DNA of 64,000 nt from Sandaracinaceae bacterium. GTDB lineage: Bacteria; Myxococcota_A; Polyangia; Polyangiales; Sandaracinaceae. The position numbers were made by a program, and so were the translations under genes. The stretch is from assembly GCA_040218145.1 (NCBI GenBank), contig JAVJQK010000138.1, positions 1-64,000 of the forward strand, written 5' to 3'. This document shows positions 9,928 to 18,488 of the stretch, piece by piece. Each line of letters begins with the position of its first letter. The stretch's first letter is position 1. Under the pieces are notes generated by a model. That model worked only from the letters and a program-made list of their open reading frames with translations. It was not told where the DNA came from and made no database searches.

Positions 9928-11175
9928 TCACATGAGCGCGAGCTGCACGAGCAGGCCGAGCGCGCCGAGCGCCGCGCCGCCCATCCACCAGCCGGCCCGC
10001 TGCGCCAGGGCGCGGGCGAGCGCCGCGCGGGGGCCCGCCCATGCGCGGCGGGCGCGGAGCCGCGGCGCGCCATCCCGGAACGGGCCGACGTCGGGCGGAT
10101 CGCGGCGGACGCCGAGCAAGGTCACGTGCGATCCCTCGGCCGGCTGCCCCCCGCCCCCGATCGCGACGTGGGTGGGGTCGTCGAGGCCGTCTCGCTCCAG
10201 CGTCAGCCCGCCGTCCTCGCTCGCGCGCGCGACCCCGGAGGGCGCGTGGCGCGCGGCGAGGGCGCGGACGAGCAGCCACGCCGCGGCGGAGAGGCAGGCG
10301 AGCGCGGAGAGGAGGGGCAGCGCGAGCAGCACCCCGCCCGCCGGAGAGGCGCCTCGGCGCATGGACCAGAGCGCGTCCTCGAGCGCGTCGACCTCGGCCA
10401 GGCCGAAGACGATCGCCGCGGCCCAGGCCATGACCGCGAGGATCCAGGGCGTCGCCCCGCGCGGGTTGGGGGCGGGGATGCGCATCGCGCGCGGTCGACC
10501 GCAGCGCGCGGCGGCCAGGGGCAGGGCGATCAGCGCGCCGATCCACGGCGAAGCCTTCCACGCGAGCGGGAGCGACTCCGGCGGCGGCGCGTAGAGCATG
10601 CCCGGCGCCCGATAGGGGGACCACACGAAGCACGCGAGCGCGACGAGCGCGAACGCGGGGTAGGCGACGGCGTCGAGCCCGAACGAGCGACGCTCGTCTT
10701 TGGTCAGCCCGCTCGTCGCGGCGAGGATGGGCGCGACCTCGTAGATCGCCACGCAGATCACGAGCGCGACGAGCGCCCGCGCCGGGTCGTCGAGGCTCGC
10801 GACGCCCCGCGCGCGGCCCATGTCCGTCAGCGCGTTCGCGAGCAGCTCTCCCATCAGCCCGGTGCCGAGCACGGCGCCGAGCCAGCGCGCGGCAGATCGT
10901 CTGGGCGGCCGGTGCGTCCAGAGCACCATGAGGGCGAGCACCAGCGCGAGCGCGAAGGGGCCGTGCACGAGGCGGCCGAGGTGCAGCGCGCCCGGCACGC
11001 CGAGCGCGAGCACGAGGGCCCAGGCCGGCCACGGGGCGAGGGCGCGCGCGGTCAGGAGGGCCGAAGACTCCACGCCATCCCAGGACGCCCGCGCGCGGGG
11101 CGCGGTGTCGGTCGGCGCGGGGGCGTGGGCGGCTTCGGTGGACACGGGACACATGGGCGCGGCGGCTGAGGACAT
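9928..11175 (-). CDS. Polytopic membrane protein, unknown function
   Basis: 415 aa. The ATG at 11175 is chosen because AAGGAG lies a few bases upstream. About eight hydrophobic segments lie between residues 40 and 315. A polar segment with GGLTLERDGLDD and GSHVTLLGVRRDPPDV follows, then a last helix at the very C-terminus (WWMGGAALGALGLLVQLALM). I do not recognise a family. The stop codon is three bases from the alternative GTG start of the next gene and it heads the operon that makes the MYXO-CTERM protein and the giant Cys-rich lipoprotein. This suggests a role in handling or sensing at the envelope (inference). Confidence 0.8.
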   Translation of the reverse strand: MSSAAAPMCPVSTEAAHAPAPTDTAPRARASWDGVESSALLTARALAPWPAWALVLALGVPGALHLGRLVHGPFALALVLALMVLWTHRPPRRSAARWLGAVLGTGLMGELLANALTDMGRARGVASLDDPARALVALVICVAIYEVAPILAATSGLTKDERRSFGLDAVAYPAFALVALACFVWSPYRAPGMLYAPPPESLPLAWKASPWIGALIALPLAAARCGRPRAMRIPAPNPRGATPWILAVMAWAAAIVFGLAEVDALEDALWSMRRGASPAGGVLLALPLLSALACLSAAAWLLVRALAARHAPSGVARASEDGGLTLERDGLDDPTHVAIGGGGQPAEGSHVTLLGVRRDPPDVGPFRDGAPRLRARRAWAGPRAALARALAQRAGWWMGGAALGALGLLVQLALM

Positions 11176-11274
11176 CCGGCGCTCCTTCAGCAGTGTGGCA
11201 AGGCTACCCCTCGGGGGACAGCGGGACGGCGAATCCCGCGTGCGACCCGGTGCTCCGAGGAGAGCTTGGGTCCA

Positions 11275-11300
11275 GTCAGGGGGCTGAAAAGCCCCCTGAC
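11275..11300. other. Perfect 11-bp hairpin with GAAA tetraloop
   Basis: The stem GTCAGGGGGCT pairs with AGCCCCCTGAC around a GAAA loop. It lies 100 bases upstream of the membrane-protein gene start and at the left edge of the hexamer-bounded element. There is no T-run on either side, so it is not a standard intrinsic terminator. It could be an RNA structure or the end of a repeated element. Confidence 0.75.
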
Positions 11301-11558
11301 CCCTTGCCCTGCCCTTGCCCGCGCGCTCGAGGCGACGCACCGCCCGACGGGGGCAGAGTGTTGGGAGATCGGCGACTTGCTCTGCGCCCGCCGCGCGCTC
11401 GAGGGCGATGTGGGAGCAAGGGCGACTCGAGAGCAGTGTTGGGGGCAGAGTGTTGGGGAGCAGAGTGTTGGGGGGCAGAGTGTTGGGAGGCAGAGCGTTG
11501 GGGGATCGGCGAGCTGCTCATCGCGGGCACGGGCAGGGGCACGGGCACGGGCACGGGG
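11301..11558. repeat. Hexamer-bounded non-coding element (copy 1)
   Basis: This fills most of the gene-free stretch 11176-11595. Its left edge is a degenerate TGCCCT/TGCCCG array (11305-11321). Its right edge is the inverse type, GGGCAC/GGGCAG units (11525-11558). Inside, a phrase like GTTGGGAGATCGGCGA near 11363 recurs as GTTGGGGGATCGGCGA near 11497. A tandem array of GCAGAGTGTTGGGG-like units also lies inside. An open frame on the minus strand is low-complexity and probably not a gene. The same layout of inverted hexamer borders recurs at 36535-36785. Confidence 0.65.
11432..11510 (+). repeat. Tandem array of ~15-nt GCAGAGTGTTGGGG units
   Basis: Five imperfect copies of GCAGAGTGTTGGG with one to three extra G or A as spacer. 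The first copy lacks the inner GA and the last reads GAGCGTTGG. A sixth, isolated copy sits near 11353-11366. Runs of G make the plus strand strongly G-rich, so G-quadruplex formation is conceivable. No coding role is evident. Confidence 0.85.
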
Positions 11559-11594
11559 CAGGCGCCGCTCGGCCTGACGGCCTCTCGGCGCCTG
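11559..11594. terminator. Long GC hairpin just after a stop codon
   Basis: CAGGCGCCG pairs perfectly with CGGCGCCTG, and GGCC-TGAC-GGCC forms an inner stem, giving an extended stem-loop. It begins one base past the stop codon (11596-11598) of the minus-strand lipoprotein gene. It could end that transcript or protect its 3' end. It lacks a U-tract, so termination strength is uncertain. Confidence 0.5.
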
Positions 11595-11595
11595 C

Positions 11596-12285
11596 TCAGC
11601 GCTCGAGGGCGTGGGTCGCGGTGGCGCGGCCGTCCCGGTAGCGCGGGCGCAGGTCCTGGACGCCGGCGCGGATTCCGTCGCGGTAGGACTCGATGCGCAT
11701 CTCCGCGGGGCAGGCGGCGGGCTCGAAGCGGAGCGCGGCCAGCTCGCCGTCCCCGGCGTCGCAGCCGGAGGTCTCGACCACCACCTGTGGAGCGCCGGGT
11801 GAGGCCTGGCACGCGACGGGCGCGGCGTCGTCGCAGGGCAGGGTCACGGCGCAGCGGATGTGGTTGCCCTCGGTCAGGATCTCGAAGGCGTACTCGGCCG
11901 CGCGCCAGCCCCGGCGGCGGCGCAAGGCGACGCGCACCCCGCAGTCTTCGCAGTCCGCGCTCGGCTCGGGCTCGCAGCGCGTGAAGGTCGCGTGCGAGGG
12001 CGTGCTGCTGATCGAGTCCGGGTTGGGGGCCGCGTCCTCGACTTCGACTTCGTCGCCCTCCGCGGCTTCGTCGATCTCGGCCTCGTCGACCTCGGCCGCA
12101 GCCGTGGCGCCTTCGCTGCGTGCGTCCGCGCTCGACATCGCCTCGGGCGTGCTCGCTTCGGAGGTGGCGCTCGCCTCGGCGCCCTCGCTTCTCTCGTCCG
12201 CGCGAGGCGGCGCCGTCGCACGTTCGGGAGCGCCGCAGGCGCAGGAGAGGACGAGGCAGAGGAGTGCCGACGAGAAGCGGAGCAT
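11596..12285 (-). CDS. Lipoprotein, acidic linker plus unknown domain
   Basis: 229 aa. The signal peptide MLRFSSALLCLVLSCACG ends in a lipobox-like SCAC. Residues about 20-95 are a low-complexity Glu/Ala/Asp/Ser linker. The folded part (about 100-225) has seven or eight cysteines, including CEPEPSADCEDCG, CAVTLPCDD and a CPAEM, which suggests disulfide bonds outside the cytoplasm. I do not recognise the domain. A gene-free stretch with a hairpin and a repeat element lies downstream. It is divergent from the hybrid kinase gene at 12348. Confidence 0.78.
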   Translation of the reverse strand: MLRFSSALLCLVLSCACGAPERATAPPRADERSEGAEASATSEASTPEAMSSADARSEGATAAAEVDEAEIDEAAEGDEVEVEDAAPNPDSISSTPSHATFTRCEPEPSADCEDCGVRVALRRRRGWRAAEYAFEILTEGNHIRCAVTLPCDDAAPVACQASPGAPQVVVETSGCDAGDGELAALRFEPAACPAEMRIESYRDGIRAGVQDLRPRYRDGRATATHALER

Positions 12286-12347
12286 CCGGTGAGGCTACCT
12301 CATCATTTCTCCGGTTCCGTTCTTCTCGGCGGGACTACAATCCACCC

Positions 12348-14273
12348 GTGAGCTCCTCCATCGACTCCCTGTTCGGGGGCGATCTCGATCACGAATCCCG
12401 CCTGCGCCTCGAGAACGAGCTCCGGCGGGCCATCGAGCAGGCCGTCCCCGACGGAATCGCGGCCGCCGACGCGACGGGGCGACAGGTGTACGTCAACCCG
12501 GCCCTGTGCGAGATGCTGGGGTGGCCGGCCGAGGAGCTGGTGGGGGCCATGCCGCCCTATGTGTACTGGCCTCAGGCGGAGATCCCTCGCATCCAGGCCG
12601 CGTTCGAGCAGACCATCCGCGGCGAGTCTCCCCCCAACGGCTACGGGCTCTCCTTCCAGCGCCGCTCGGGGGAGCAATTCCACGTGCGAGTACGCATCGG
12701 CGCCATGGAGCTCCCCGGCGGCGTCGCCGCGTTCCTCGCGGCCGTGACCGACATCGACGCCCAGCATCGCGCGGAGGAGGCGCTCCGGCGGAGCGAGCGC
12801 ATCTACCGGGCCATCGGCGAATCCATGGACTACGGGATCTGGATCTGCGACGCCGACGGCAGGAACACCTACGCGAGTCAGTCCTTCCTCGATCTGGTCG
12901 GCATCACCCAGCAGGAGTGCTCGGAGTTCGGGTGGGGAGAGGTGCTGCACCCCGACGACGCCGAAGGCACCATCGCGGCGTGGAAAGAGTGCGCGCGGAC
13001 GGGGGCGTTCTGGGAGCGCGAGCACCGCTTCAAGGGGGTCGACGGCGAGTGGCACTCGGTGCTCGCGCGCGGGGTCCCCATCCGCGACGAGCGCGAGGAG
13101 ATCGTGTGCTGGGCCGGCATCAACCTCGACATCCAGGCGCTGAAGGACGCCGAGCGCGCGGTCCGCGAGAGCGACCGCCGCAAGAGCGAGTTCATCGCGG
13201 TGCTCGCCCACGAGCTGCGCAACCCGCTCGCGCCCCTGCAGAGCGCGATCGAGCTGCTCGAGGAGGATCGCTCCGAGGCGGTCGTCGACCGGTCGCTCGA
13301 GGTCATGCGTCGACAGGTCGCGCACATGACCCGCCTCGTGGACGACCTGCTCGAGGTCAACCGCATGAGCCGCGGCACGATCGAGCTCCGGCGCGAGCTG
13401 GTCGATCTGCGCGACGTCATCCAGGCCGCGGTCGAGTCGGTGAGCGGCGGGGTGAAGCGCCAGGACCACGTCCTGTCGAGCGACGTGGCGCCCGGGGCCA
13501 TGGTGATGGACGCCGACCCGGTGCGCGTGACCCAGGCGATCTCCAACGTGCTCGACAACGCGGTGAAGTACACGCCGAAGGGGGGCGCGATCACGCTCCA
13601 CGCGGAGCGCGAGGCCGACGAGCTGGTGATCCGCGTCGTCGACGACGGGATCGGCGTGGAGCCGGAGGAGCTCGACGCGATGTTCGACATGTTCACCCAG
13701 CTCGAGGTCGGCGCGGGCAGCGCGCGCGCCGGGCTGGGGATCGGTCTCTCGCTCGTGCGGGAGATCGTCGCGTTGCACGGTGGGCGCATCTCCGCGCGGA
13801 GCGAAGGGCGAGGCCGCGGGCTCGAGCTCGAGCTGCGATTCCCCGCGAGCGACCGAGACGTCGCGGCGCCGTCCTCCGACGCAGCCTCCGCGCAGACCCG
13901 TCGCGCCCTCCTCGTCGTCGACGACAACCGAGACGCCGCCGACATGCTGGCGGTGCTGCTCGAGCGCCACGGCCACGACATCGAGACGGTCTACGACGGC
14001 CGCGCCGCGCTCGAGCGCCTGCGCACGGGGCGCTTCGACGCCGCGCTCGTCGATCTGGGCATGCCCGGGCTCGATGGCTTCGAGGTGGCGCAGGCGGCGC
14101 GCGGCGACGCGTCCATCGGCGACGTGAAGCTCATCGCGTTGACGGGGTGGGGGCGCGAAGAGGACCGCGACCGGTCGCGCGAGGCGGGCTTCGACGGACA
14201 CGTCGTCAAGCCGCCGAAGGTGAAGGAGCTCTTCGCGCTGCTCGAGACGCTCTCGGCCCGTACCCCGGAGTGA
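12348..14273 (+). CDS. Cytosolic hybrid histidine kinase PAS-PAS-HisKA-HATPase-REC
   Basis: 641 aa from a GTG; upstream codons in frame lie inside the divergent promoter region and look non-coding. Two PAS domains (about residues 25-140 and 145-270) are followed by a HisKA domain with phospho-acceptor His288 in LAHELRNP. The HATPase domain follows (N box NVLDNAVKY, then VVDDGIGV and GLGIGLSLV). The C-terminal receiver has the acidic pair VVDDN and phospho-Asp569 in LVDLGMPG. No membrane helix is present, so it should sense a soluble ligand or redox/light signal through PAS. No partner regulator gene is adjacent. Confidence 0.95.
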   Translation: MSSSIDSLFGGDLDHESRLRLENELRRAIEQAVPDGIAAADATGRQVYVNPALCEMLGWPAEELVGAMPPYVYWPQAEIPRIQAAFEQTIRGESPPNGYGLSFQRRSGEQFHVRVRIGAMELPGGVAAFLAAVTDIDAQHRAEEALRRSERIYRAIGESMDYGIWICDADGRNTYASQSFLDLVGITQQECSEFGWGEVLHPDDAEGTIAAWKECARTGAFWEREHRFKGVDGEWHSVLARGVPIRDEREEIVCWAGINLDIQALKDAERAVRESDRRKSEFIAVLAHELRNPLAPLQSAIELLEEDRSEAVVDRSLEVMRRQVAHMTRLVDDLLEVNRMSRGTIELRRELVDLRDVIQAAVESVSGGVKRQDHVLSSDVAPGAMVMDADPVRVTQAISNVLDNAVKYTPKGGAITLHAEREADELVIRVVDDGIGVEPEELDAMFDMFTQLEVGAGSARAGLGIGLSLVREIVALHGGRISARSEGRGRGLELELRFPASDRDVAAPSSDAASAQTRRALLVVDDNRDAADMLAVLLERHGHDIETVYDGRAALERLRTGRFDAALVDLGMPGLDGFEVAQAARGDASIGDVKLIALTGWGREEDRDRSREAGFDGHVVKPPKVKELFALLETLSARTPE

Positions 14274-14296
14274 GCGGCCGCGGAGTGAGCGGGCCC

Positions 14297-15775
14297 TCAG
14301 GCGGGGCGCCAGAGCCCGTGGAATGTCAGCGGCACGTGGTGATCCATGTGCGCCGTCGCCACCGGGCCGTCCGACACGCGCGCCGCGTCGAGCACGGCCC
14401 AGCTCGTGCGGTGCTGCTTCGCGTCGTAGACCGAGGTCAACAGCCAGCCGTCGTCCTCCGCCTCTCTGCCGGGGCGAGGCGCGAAGATGGCTTCGGATGG
14501 ATACTGTCCCTCGGGGAAGGTGAACGCGTCGACGTCTCCGCGCTCGACGTCGACCCGGACCACGGTGTCCGGAGGGCCCGAGCGGCCCACCTCCTCTGTC
14601 GAGTGCTCGGTCCAGTAGAGCGTGCTCGCCGCGCGGGCCTCTCGACCGGGCGCGACGCGCGGGAACTCCCCCGTGCGGTCGCGGAGCGGGGTGAAGTCCA
14701 GCGACTCGGCCTTCGGGTCGATCACCGCGCGGCTCAGGATCCCGTCCGCGCCGTCGACTCGCATCTCGCGGCGCGCGATCCCGGCGAGCCACGCCGCGCT
14801 GGTCGGGAAGTCCCGGTAGCGGACGAGGTCGACCACGATCTTCCCGTCTCGCTCGAACGCGTTGCCGTAGTGCCAGGCCCAGAAGGACGGCACGCGGAAG
14901 CGCCGCGCGGAGGCGGGCGCGTCGAGGGGCACGAGGATCACCTCGGTGCCGCGCGCGTGATCCCACTCGAGCGAGTCCGCGAAGGCGCGGCGACCGAGCA
15001 GGGTCGGCAGGAGCCGCAGCCGGAGCGGCGCGACGAAGATCACCGCGTGGCGCTCGGTGACCGCGAAGTCGTGCACCATCGTCGGCGCCTCGAGCGGCAG
15101 GGTCACGAGCCGCCCCGCGCTGCCGTCCGCGCGCATCACGAAGAGATCGAGCGCGTTCGGCCGCCCGATGCGCGTGCCGATGTTGTACTGCGCGCCGCGC
15201 GCCGCGACGCCGTGGGGGTGCGCGCTGAAGCTCCGGGGGATCACCCCGCCCAGGTCCGTCTCACCGATCGCGTCCAGGGTCTCCGGGTCGACCTCGAAGG
15301 GCCTCCCGATCTCGCAGAGCGCGAAGAGGCGCCCGTCCCAGGCCATCAGCGCCGTGTTCGCCGGGTTCTTGCTCGTGCCCTTCGCGGCGCGGATCACCCG
15401 CATCGGGTTGAACATGCCGGGCGGCCGCGTGCCGTAGGCGCCGAAGTACGGCTTGCCTCGCTCTCGCTCCTCGAGCAGGCCCTGCGTCTGGGTGATCTTC
15501 GCCGCGCCGTGGGCGCCCGCGTCGCTGAACCGCACCGCGCTGATCAGCCCGTCGCCGTCGAACCAGTGCCCGTAGCGGCGGCCCATCAGCTCCACCAGGC
15601 CAGGCCCGTTGCGGTACTGCGTGCCGCGCAGCTCGGCCGGGATGGATCCGTCCACGGCGAGCGCCTCGAAGCCGTGCTCGCGCGGCACGTTGGTCATCGC
15701 GCCGGCCCACGCATCGGAGCCCGCGCGCGGGCGAGGGGCGGGCGAGGGAGCGCTCAGCGAGGGCGACGTGGTCAC
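14297..15775 (-). CDS. Carotenoid oxygenase family protein (RPE65/CCD type)
   Basis: 492 aa non-heme iron dioxygenase expected to cleave double bonds of carotenoids, apocarotenoids or stilbenes. The four iron-binding histidines of the seven-bladed propeller are visible: H186 in SAHPHG, H235 in VHDF, H302 in WHYGNAFE and H486 in FHGLW. Length fits the family (about 470-500 aa). No signal peptide is seen; the first 25 residues are a Ser/Pro/Arg-rich lead. Whether the cleavage product is retinal-like or something else cannot be read from the sequence. It ends 24 bases from the convergent hybrid kinase. Confidence 0.94.
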   Translation of the reverse strand: MTTSPSLSAPSPAPRPRAGSDAWAGAMTNVPREHGFEALAVDGSIPAELRGTQYRNGPGLVELMGRRYGHWFDGDGLISAVRFSDAGAHGAAKITQTQGLLEERERGKPYFGAYGTRPPGMFNPMRVIRAAKGTSKNPANTALMAWDGRLFALCEIGRPFEVDPETLDAIGETDLGGVIPRSFSAHPHGVAARGAQYNIGTRIGRPNALDLFVMRADGSAGRLVTLPLEAPTMVHDFAVTERHAVIFVAPLRLRLLPTLLGRRAFADSLEWDHARGTEVILVPLDAPASARRFRVPSFWAWHYGNAFERDGKIVVDLVRYRDFPTSAAWLAGIARREMRVDGADGILSRAVIDPKAESLDFTPLRDRTGEFPRVAPGREARAASTLYWTEHSTEEVGRSGPPDTVVRVDVERGDVDAFTFPEGQYPSEAIFAPRPGREAEDDGWLLTSVYDAKQHRTSWAVLDAARVSDGPVATAHMDHHVPLTFHGLWRPA

Positions 15776-15806
15776 GCCACAGAGGTAGCGGTCCGCCGGT
15801 TTCAGT

Positions 15807-17084
15807 TCAACGCCTCAGCCGCGCCACCAGCTCCACGTGCGGGGTCTGCGGGAGGCTGTCGAACGCGGCGAGTGAGCTGAGCGTGAAGCCCGCCGCCCGG
15901 AGCCGCTCGAGGTCGCGCGCGAGGCCGACCGGGCCGCACGCCATGATGTGCACGCGTCGACAGCCGAGCCGGTCGAGGGCCGCGCAGACCTCCTCGCCGA
16001 GACCGCGCCGCGGAGGGTTGGCGATCACGAGGTCGGGCGCGTCCGCCTGGGCGGTCAGGAACGCCTCCGCCGTCTGCGGCGCGACGCCCAGCGCGGCCGC
16101 GCTCTCCGCGTGACTCTCGGCCGCGCGCACCGTCTCGAAGCGCGCGCGGAGCCTGCGCGCGGTGGCGCCGCTCCCCGCGTAGAGATCCCACGCGAGCGCG
16201 CCCGAGAGCGGCTCCCCCTGCGCGTCGGTCAGCAGGCGATCCTGCGCCCGCGCGATCACATCGGGGTTGGGCTGCAGGAACCCGAGCGGGCCGACCTCGA
16301 TCACCTCACCGCCGACGGTGGGCCGCACGGAGCCCTCCCCGCGCAGCACGCGCGCCTCGACCCCGCGCATGGCGTTGCCCCCCTCGCCGTGCACGCTCCA
16401 CGCGACGCCGGTCGGCACCTGCAGGCGCTCGGCGAGGGCGGCGGCCGCGCTCTCCTCGCTCGCCGTGACGAGCGTGACCAGGATCCGCTCGCCGTCCGTC
16501 TTCAGCCAGACGTAGCGGAGGTCGCCGCGGCCGGAGCCCTCGTCGTAGGCGACGACGCCGAGCGCGTTCGCCTCGCGCGCCAGCTCGTCCGCGGCGGCGC
16601 TCAGGCCGGGGTGATCGACGAGGCAGCCCTCCATCGAGGCGCCGACGTGGGTGCCCTTGGCCCAGCTCCCGAGCGCGAGCTTTCCGTCTTCTTCGAACGC
16701 GACGCGCTTGCTCGACCAGCGGTAGCCCAGCCCGTCGCCGCCGATGACCTCCTGCACCTCGAGCCCGAGCGCGGCGAGCATCTCCCGCTTCTGCTCGCGC
16801 TGCGCGCGGATGGACAGCGCCATCAGGGGGCAGCCCCCGCAGCGCCCCTCCACCGAGGCGTGGCGAGGGCAGGGCGGCGTCCGGCGCTTGGGGTGCGGGG
16901 TGACGATCTCCGACAGCTCCGCGAAGTCGCGCGCGTGATGGCGGGAGCGGGCGGTGATCGTCGCGCGGATCGTCTCGCCGCCGAAGGCGCCGGCCACGCG
17001 CACCTCGCGCTCCGCGTGCACCGCGACCGCGTCCCCCTCGAGCGTGAGGTGGGTAGGTCGCAGCTCGATCCGATCGGCCGTCAT
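15807..17084 (-). CDS. TrmA/RumA-type RNA (uracil-5-)-methyltransferase
   Basis: 425 aa SAM-dependent enzyme that makes 5-methyluridine in rRNA or tRNA. The Fe-S cluster cysteines appear as C-x9-C-x2-C in CPRHASVEGRCGGC, with a further Cys in SMEGCLVDHP. The SAM loop is DLYAGSGA and the NPPRRG motif is present. The catalytic Cys lies in MACGPVGLARDL. The N-terminal part (about 1-60) may be a short TRAM-like RNA-binding barrel. The ATG at 17084 is chosen; longer in-frame extensions upstream look like non-coding shadow. Whether it modifies 23S rRNA (RlmD-like) or another RNA is not clear. Confidence 0.92.
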   Translation of the reverse strand: MTADRIELRPTHLTLEGDAVAVHAEREVRVAGAFGGETIRATITARSRHHARDFAELSEIVTPHPKRRTPPCPRHASVEGRCGGCPLMALSIRAQREQKREMLAALGLEVQEVIGGDGLGYRWSSKRVAFEEDGKLALGSWAKGTHVGASMEGCLVDHPGLSAAADELAREANALGVVAYDEGSGRGDLRYVWLKTDGERILVTLVTASEESAAAALAERLQVPTGVAWSVHGEGGNAMRGVEARVLRGEGSVRPTVGGEVIEVGPLGFLQPNPDVIARAQDRLLTDAQGEPLSGALAWDLYAGSGATARRLRARFETVRAAESHAESAAALGVAPQTAEAFLTAQADAPDLVIANPPRRGLGEEVCAALDRLGCRRVHIMACGPVGLARDLERLRAAGFTLSSLAAFDSLPQTPHVELVARLRR

Positions 17085-17312
17085 CTCCGGGTGGTAGCAG
17101 GCAGATTGAAGCGAACGCCAGGCTCGCCCGTCGATCCCGACGTGCTCCAAACCCGCGAATCCGAACCCGGGGGGCTTTCCCCTCACCGTCGTAGGGTCCT
17201 CGCCACGACCCCCGCCTCTCTGGTAGGGCTCCGGCGAGTGATCTCCGCGATTGCGCCTACATGGGGCGCGCGGCCCGAGCCTTGCAGCCACTCCGGCTGC
17301 CCCTCGGGCGAC

Positions 17313-17326
17313 CTCGCGTTCGCGAG
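17313..17326 (+). promoter_or_regulatory. Palindrome CTCGCG-TT-CGCGAG next to a ribosome site
   Basis: A perfect inverted repeat with a two-base centre lies directly before the purine-rich ribosome site AAAGGAAAGAG of the lipoprotein gene at 17340. Its position in the 255-base divergent spacer (17085-17339) suits an operator or a leader hairpin. No other feature was found in that spacer. Confidence 0.4.
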
Positions 17327-17339
17327 AAAGGAAAGAGCC

Positions 17340-18488
17340 ATGCTTCAGCTCCGGCAGACCACGCTCCTCTTGCTCATCGCCGCCGCCCTCGGCCTCTCCG
17401 GGTGCTACGGACGCGCCCGCGTCGCCTTCCGGGCGCAGGTGCCCTCCACCGTCACCGTGACGGCGGCCCCCCCGGCCGTGCGCCCCGCGGCCACGCAGCC
17501 CCCCAAGCCGGGGGACGACGCGGTCTGGGTGGCCGGCTACTACGAGTGGCGTGCCGGCGCCTGGGTCTGGGTCGACGGGCACTGGGAGCGTGACCGCGCG
17601 GGCTACGTGTGGGTCGCCCCGGTCGCGAACGACGTCGGCGGCCGCGTCGAGTACCACCCCGGCTACTGGCGCCCCGAGAGCGCGCAGCCCGCGCCGGCCT
17701 ACCGGTCGGGCGGCAACGTGCGGGTGACCGCGCACACGCGCACCCAGGGTCACGTCGAGCCCGGGCCGACCGTCACCGCGCGCAGCCCGAGCCAGGGTCG
17801 CGTCGAGGCGCGCAGCCCGAGCGGCGGCAGCGTGCGGGCCAGCGGCGGCGCGACGGTGACGGCGCGCACCCCGAGCGGCGGCGCCCAGACGGGCGGCGGC
17901 GCGACGGTGACGGCGCGCACCCCGAGCGGAAGCGCGCGCACCAGCGGCGGCGCGACGGTGACCGCGCGCGGCGGCACGCAGGGAGGTACGGTGCATCGCG
18001 CCGACGACACCCCGGCCCGCGCGGAGGTCACCCGTCCCAGCGAGCGCGGCGCGACCACCGCGCGCGGCAGCGCCGTGGCCACCCGTCCGCACGAGCGAGG
18101 CGCGACCACGGCCCGAGGCAGCGCTCCGGCCACGCGTCCGCACGAGCGTGGCGCGACCACCGCGCGCGGCAGCGCGCCGACCACCACCCCGCGCACGCCT
18201 CCGACCGTGCAGCGCCCGACCCCCAGCGACAACCCGGGCGGCACCCCGCGCGCGCTGTCCTGCCAGGTCGACACCCCGCGCGCCCCCGAGGGCGGCATCG
18301 TCTCCATCACGGGCGTGTTCAGCGGTCAGGCTCGGGTGCAGATCGGCGGCCAGTTCGCGCCGACGGTCCGCCGCACGCAGGGTGAGATCAGCGTGCGCGT
18401 CCCGGGCAGCTCGGGCGGCGGCATGGTCCGCGTGCTCGACGAGGGTCGCACCGCCAACTGCGGCAACATGACCGTCATCGGGCGCTGA
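17340..18488 (+). CDS. WxxGxW-repeat lipoprotein with low-complexity middle
   Basis: 382 aa. The signal peptide ends in the lipobox LGLSGC. Residues about 60-120 carry YxWxxGHW-type motifs (AWVWVDGHWERD, YVWVAPVA, YHPGYWRPE) of the YXWXXGXW repeat family found in envelope proteins. The middle is built from repeated Arg/Thr/Ala/Gly phrases such as GGATVTARTPSG and ERGATTARGSA. The last ~80 residues start at LSCQVDTP and look like one small beta domain with two cysteines, perhaps IPT/TIG-like. The ribosome site GGAAAGAG supports the ATG. The stop codon abuts the stop of the next, convergent gene (TGATCA). Function unknown. Confidence 0.82.
   Translation: MLQLRQTTLLLLIAAALGLSGCYGRARVAFRAQVPSTVTVTAAPPAVRPAATQPPKPGDDAVWVAGYYEWRAGAWVWVDGHWERDRAGYVWVAPVANDVGGRVEYHPGYWRPESAQPAPAYRSGGNVRVTAHTRTQGHVEPGPTVTARSPSQGRVEARSPSGGSVRASGGATVTARTPSGGAQTGGGATVTARTPSGSARTSGGATVTARGGTQGGTVHRADDTPARAEVTRPSERGATTARGSAVATRPHERGATTARGSAPATRPHERGATTARGSAPTTTPRTPPTVQRPTPSDNPGGTPRALSCQVDTPRAPEGGIVSITGVFSGQARVQIGGQFAPTVRRTQGEISVRVPGSSGGGMVRVLDEGRTANCGNMTVIGR
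18033..18185 (+). repeat. Three tandem 51-nt coding repeats
   Basis: Three consecutive 17-codon units inside the WxxGxW lipoprotein gene, each coding for RPxERGATTARGSAxxT. Units two and three are nearly identical. The upstream part of the gene holds a related but looser repeat (GGATVTARTPSG at about 17844-17970). These are good candidates for copy-number variation between strains. Confidence 0.88.

Noticed and set aside
11276-11812. A minus-strand open frame across element copy 1 and the lipoprotein end
   Set aside because: It only reads the repeat units (phrases like QHSAPQHSAP), has no credible start, and overlaps a better gene in another frame.
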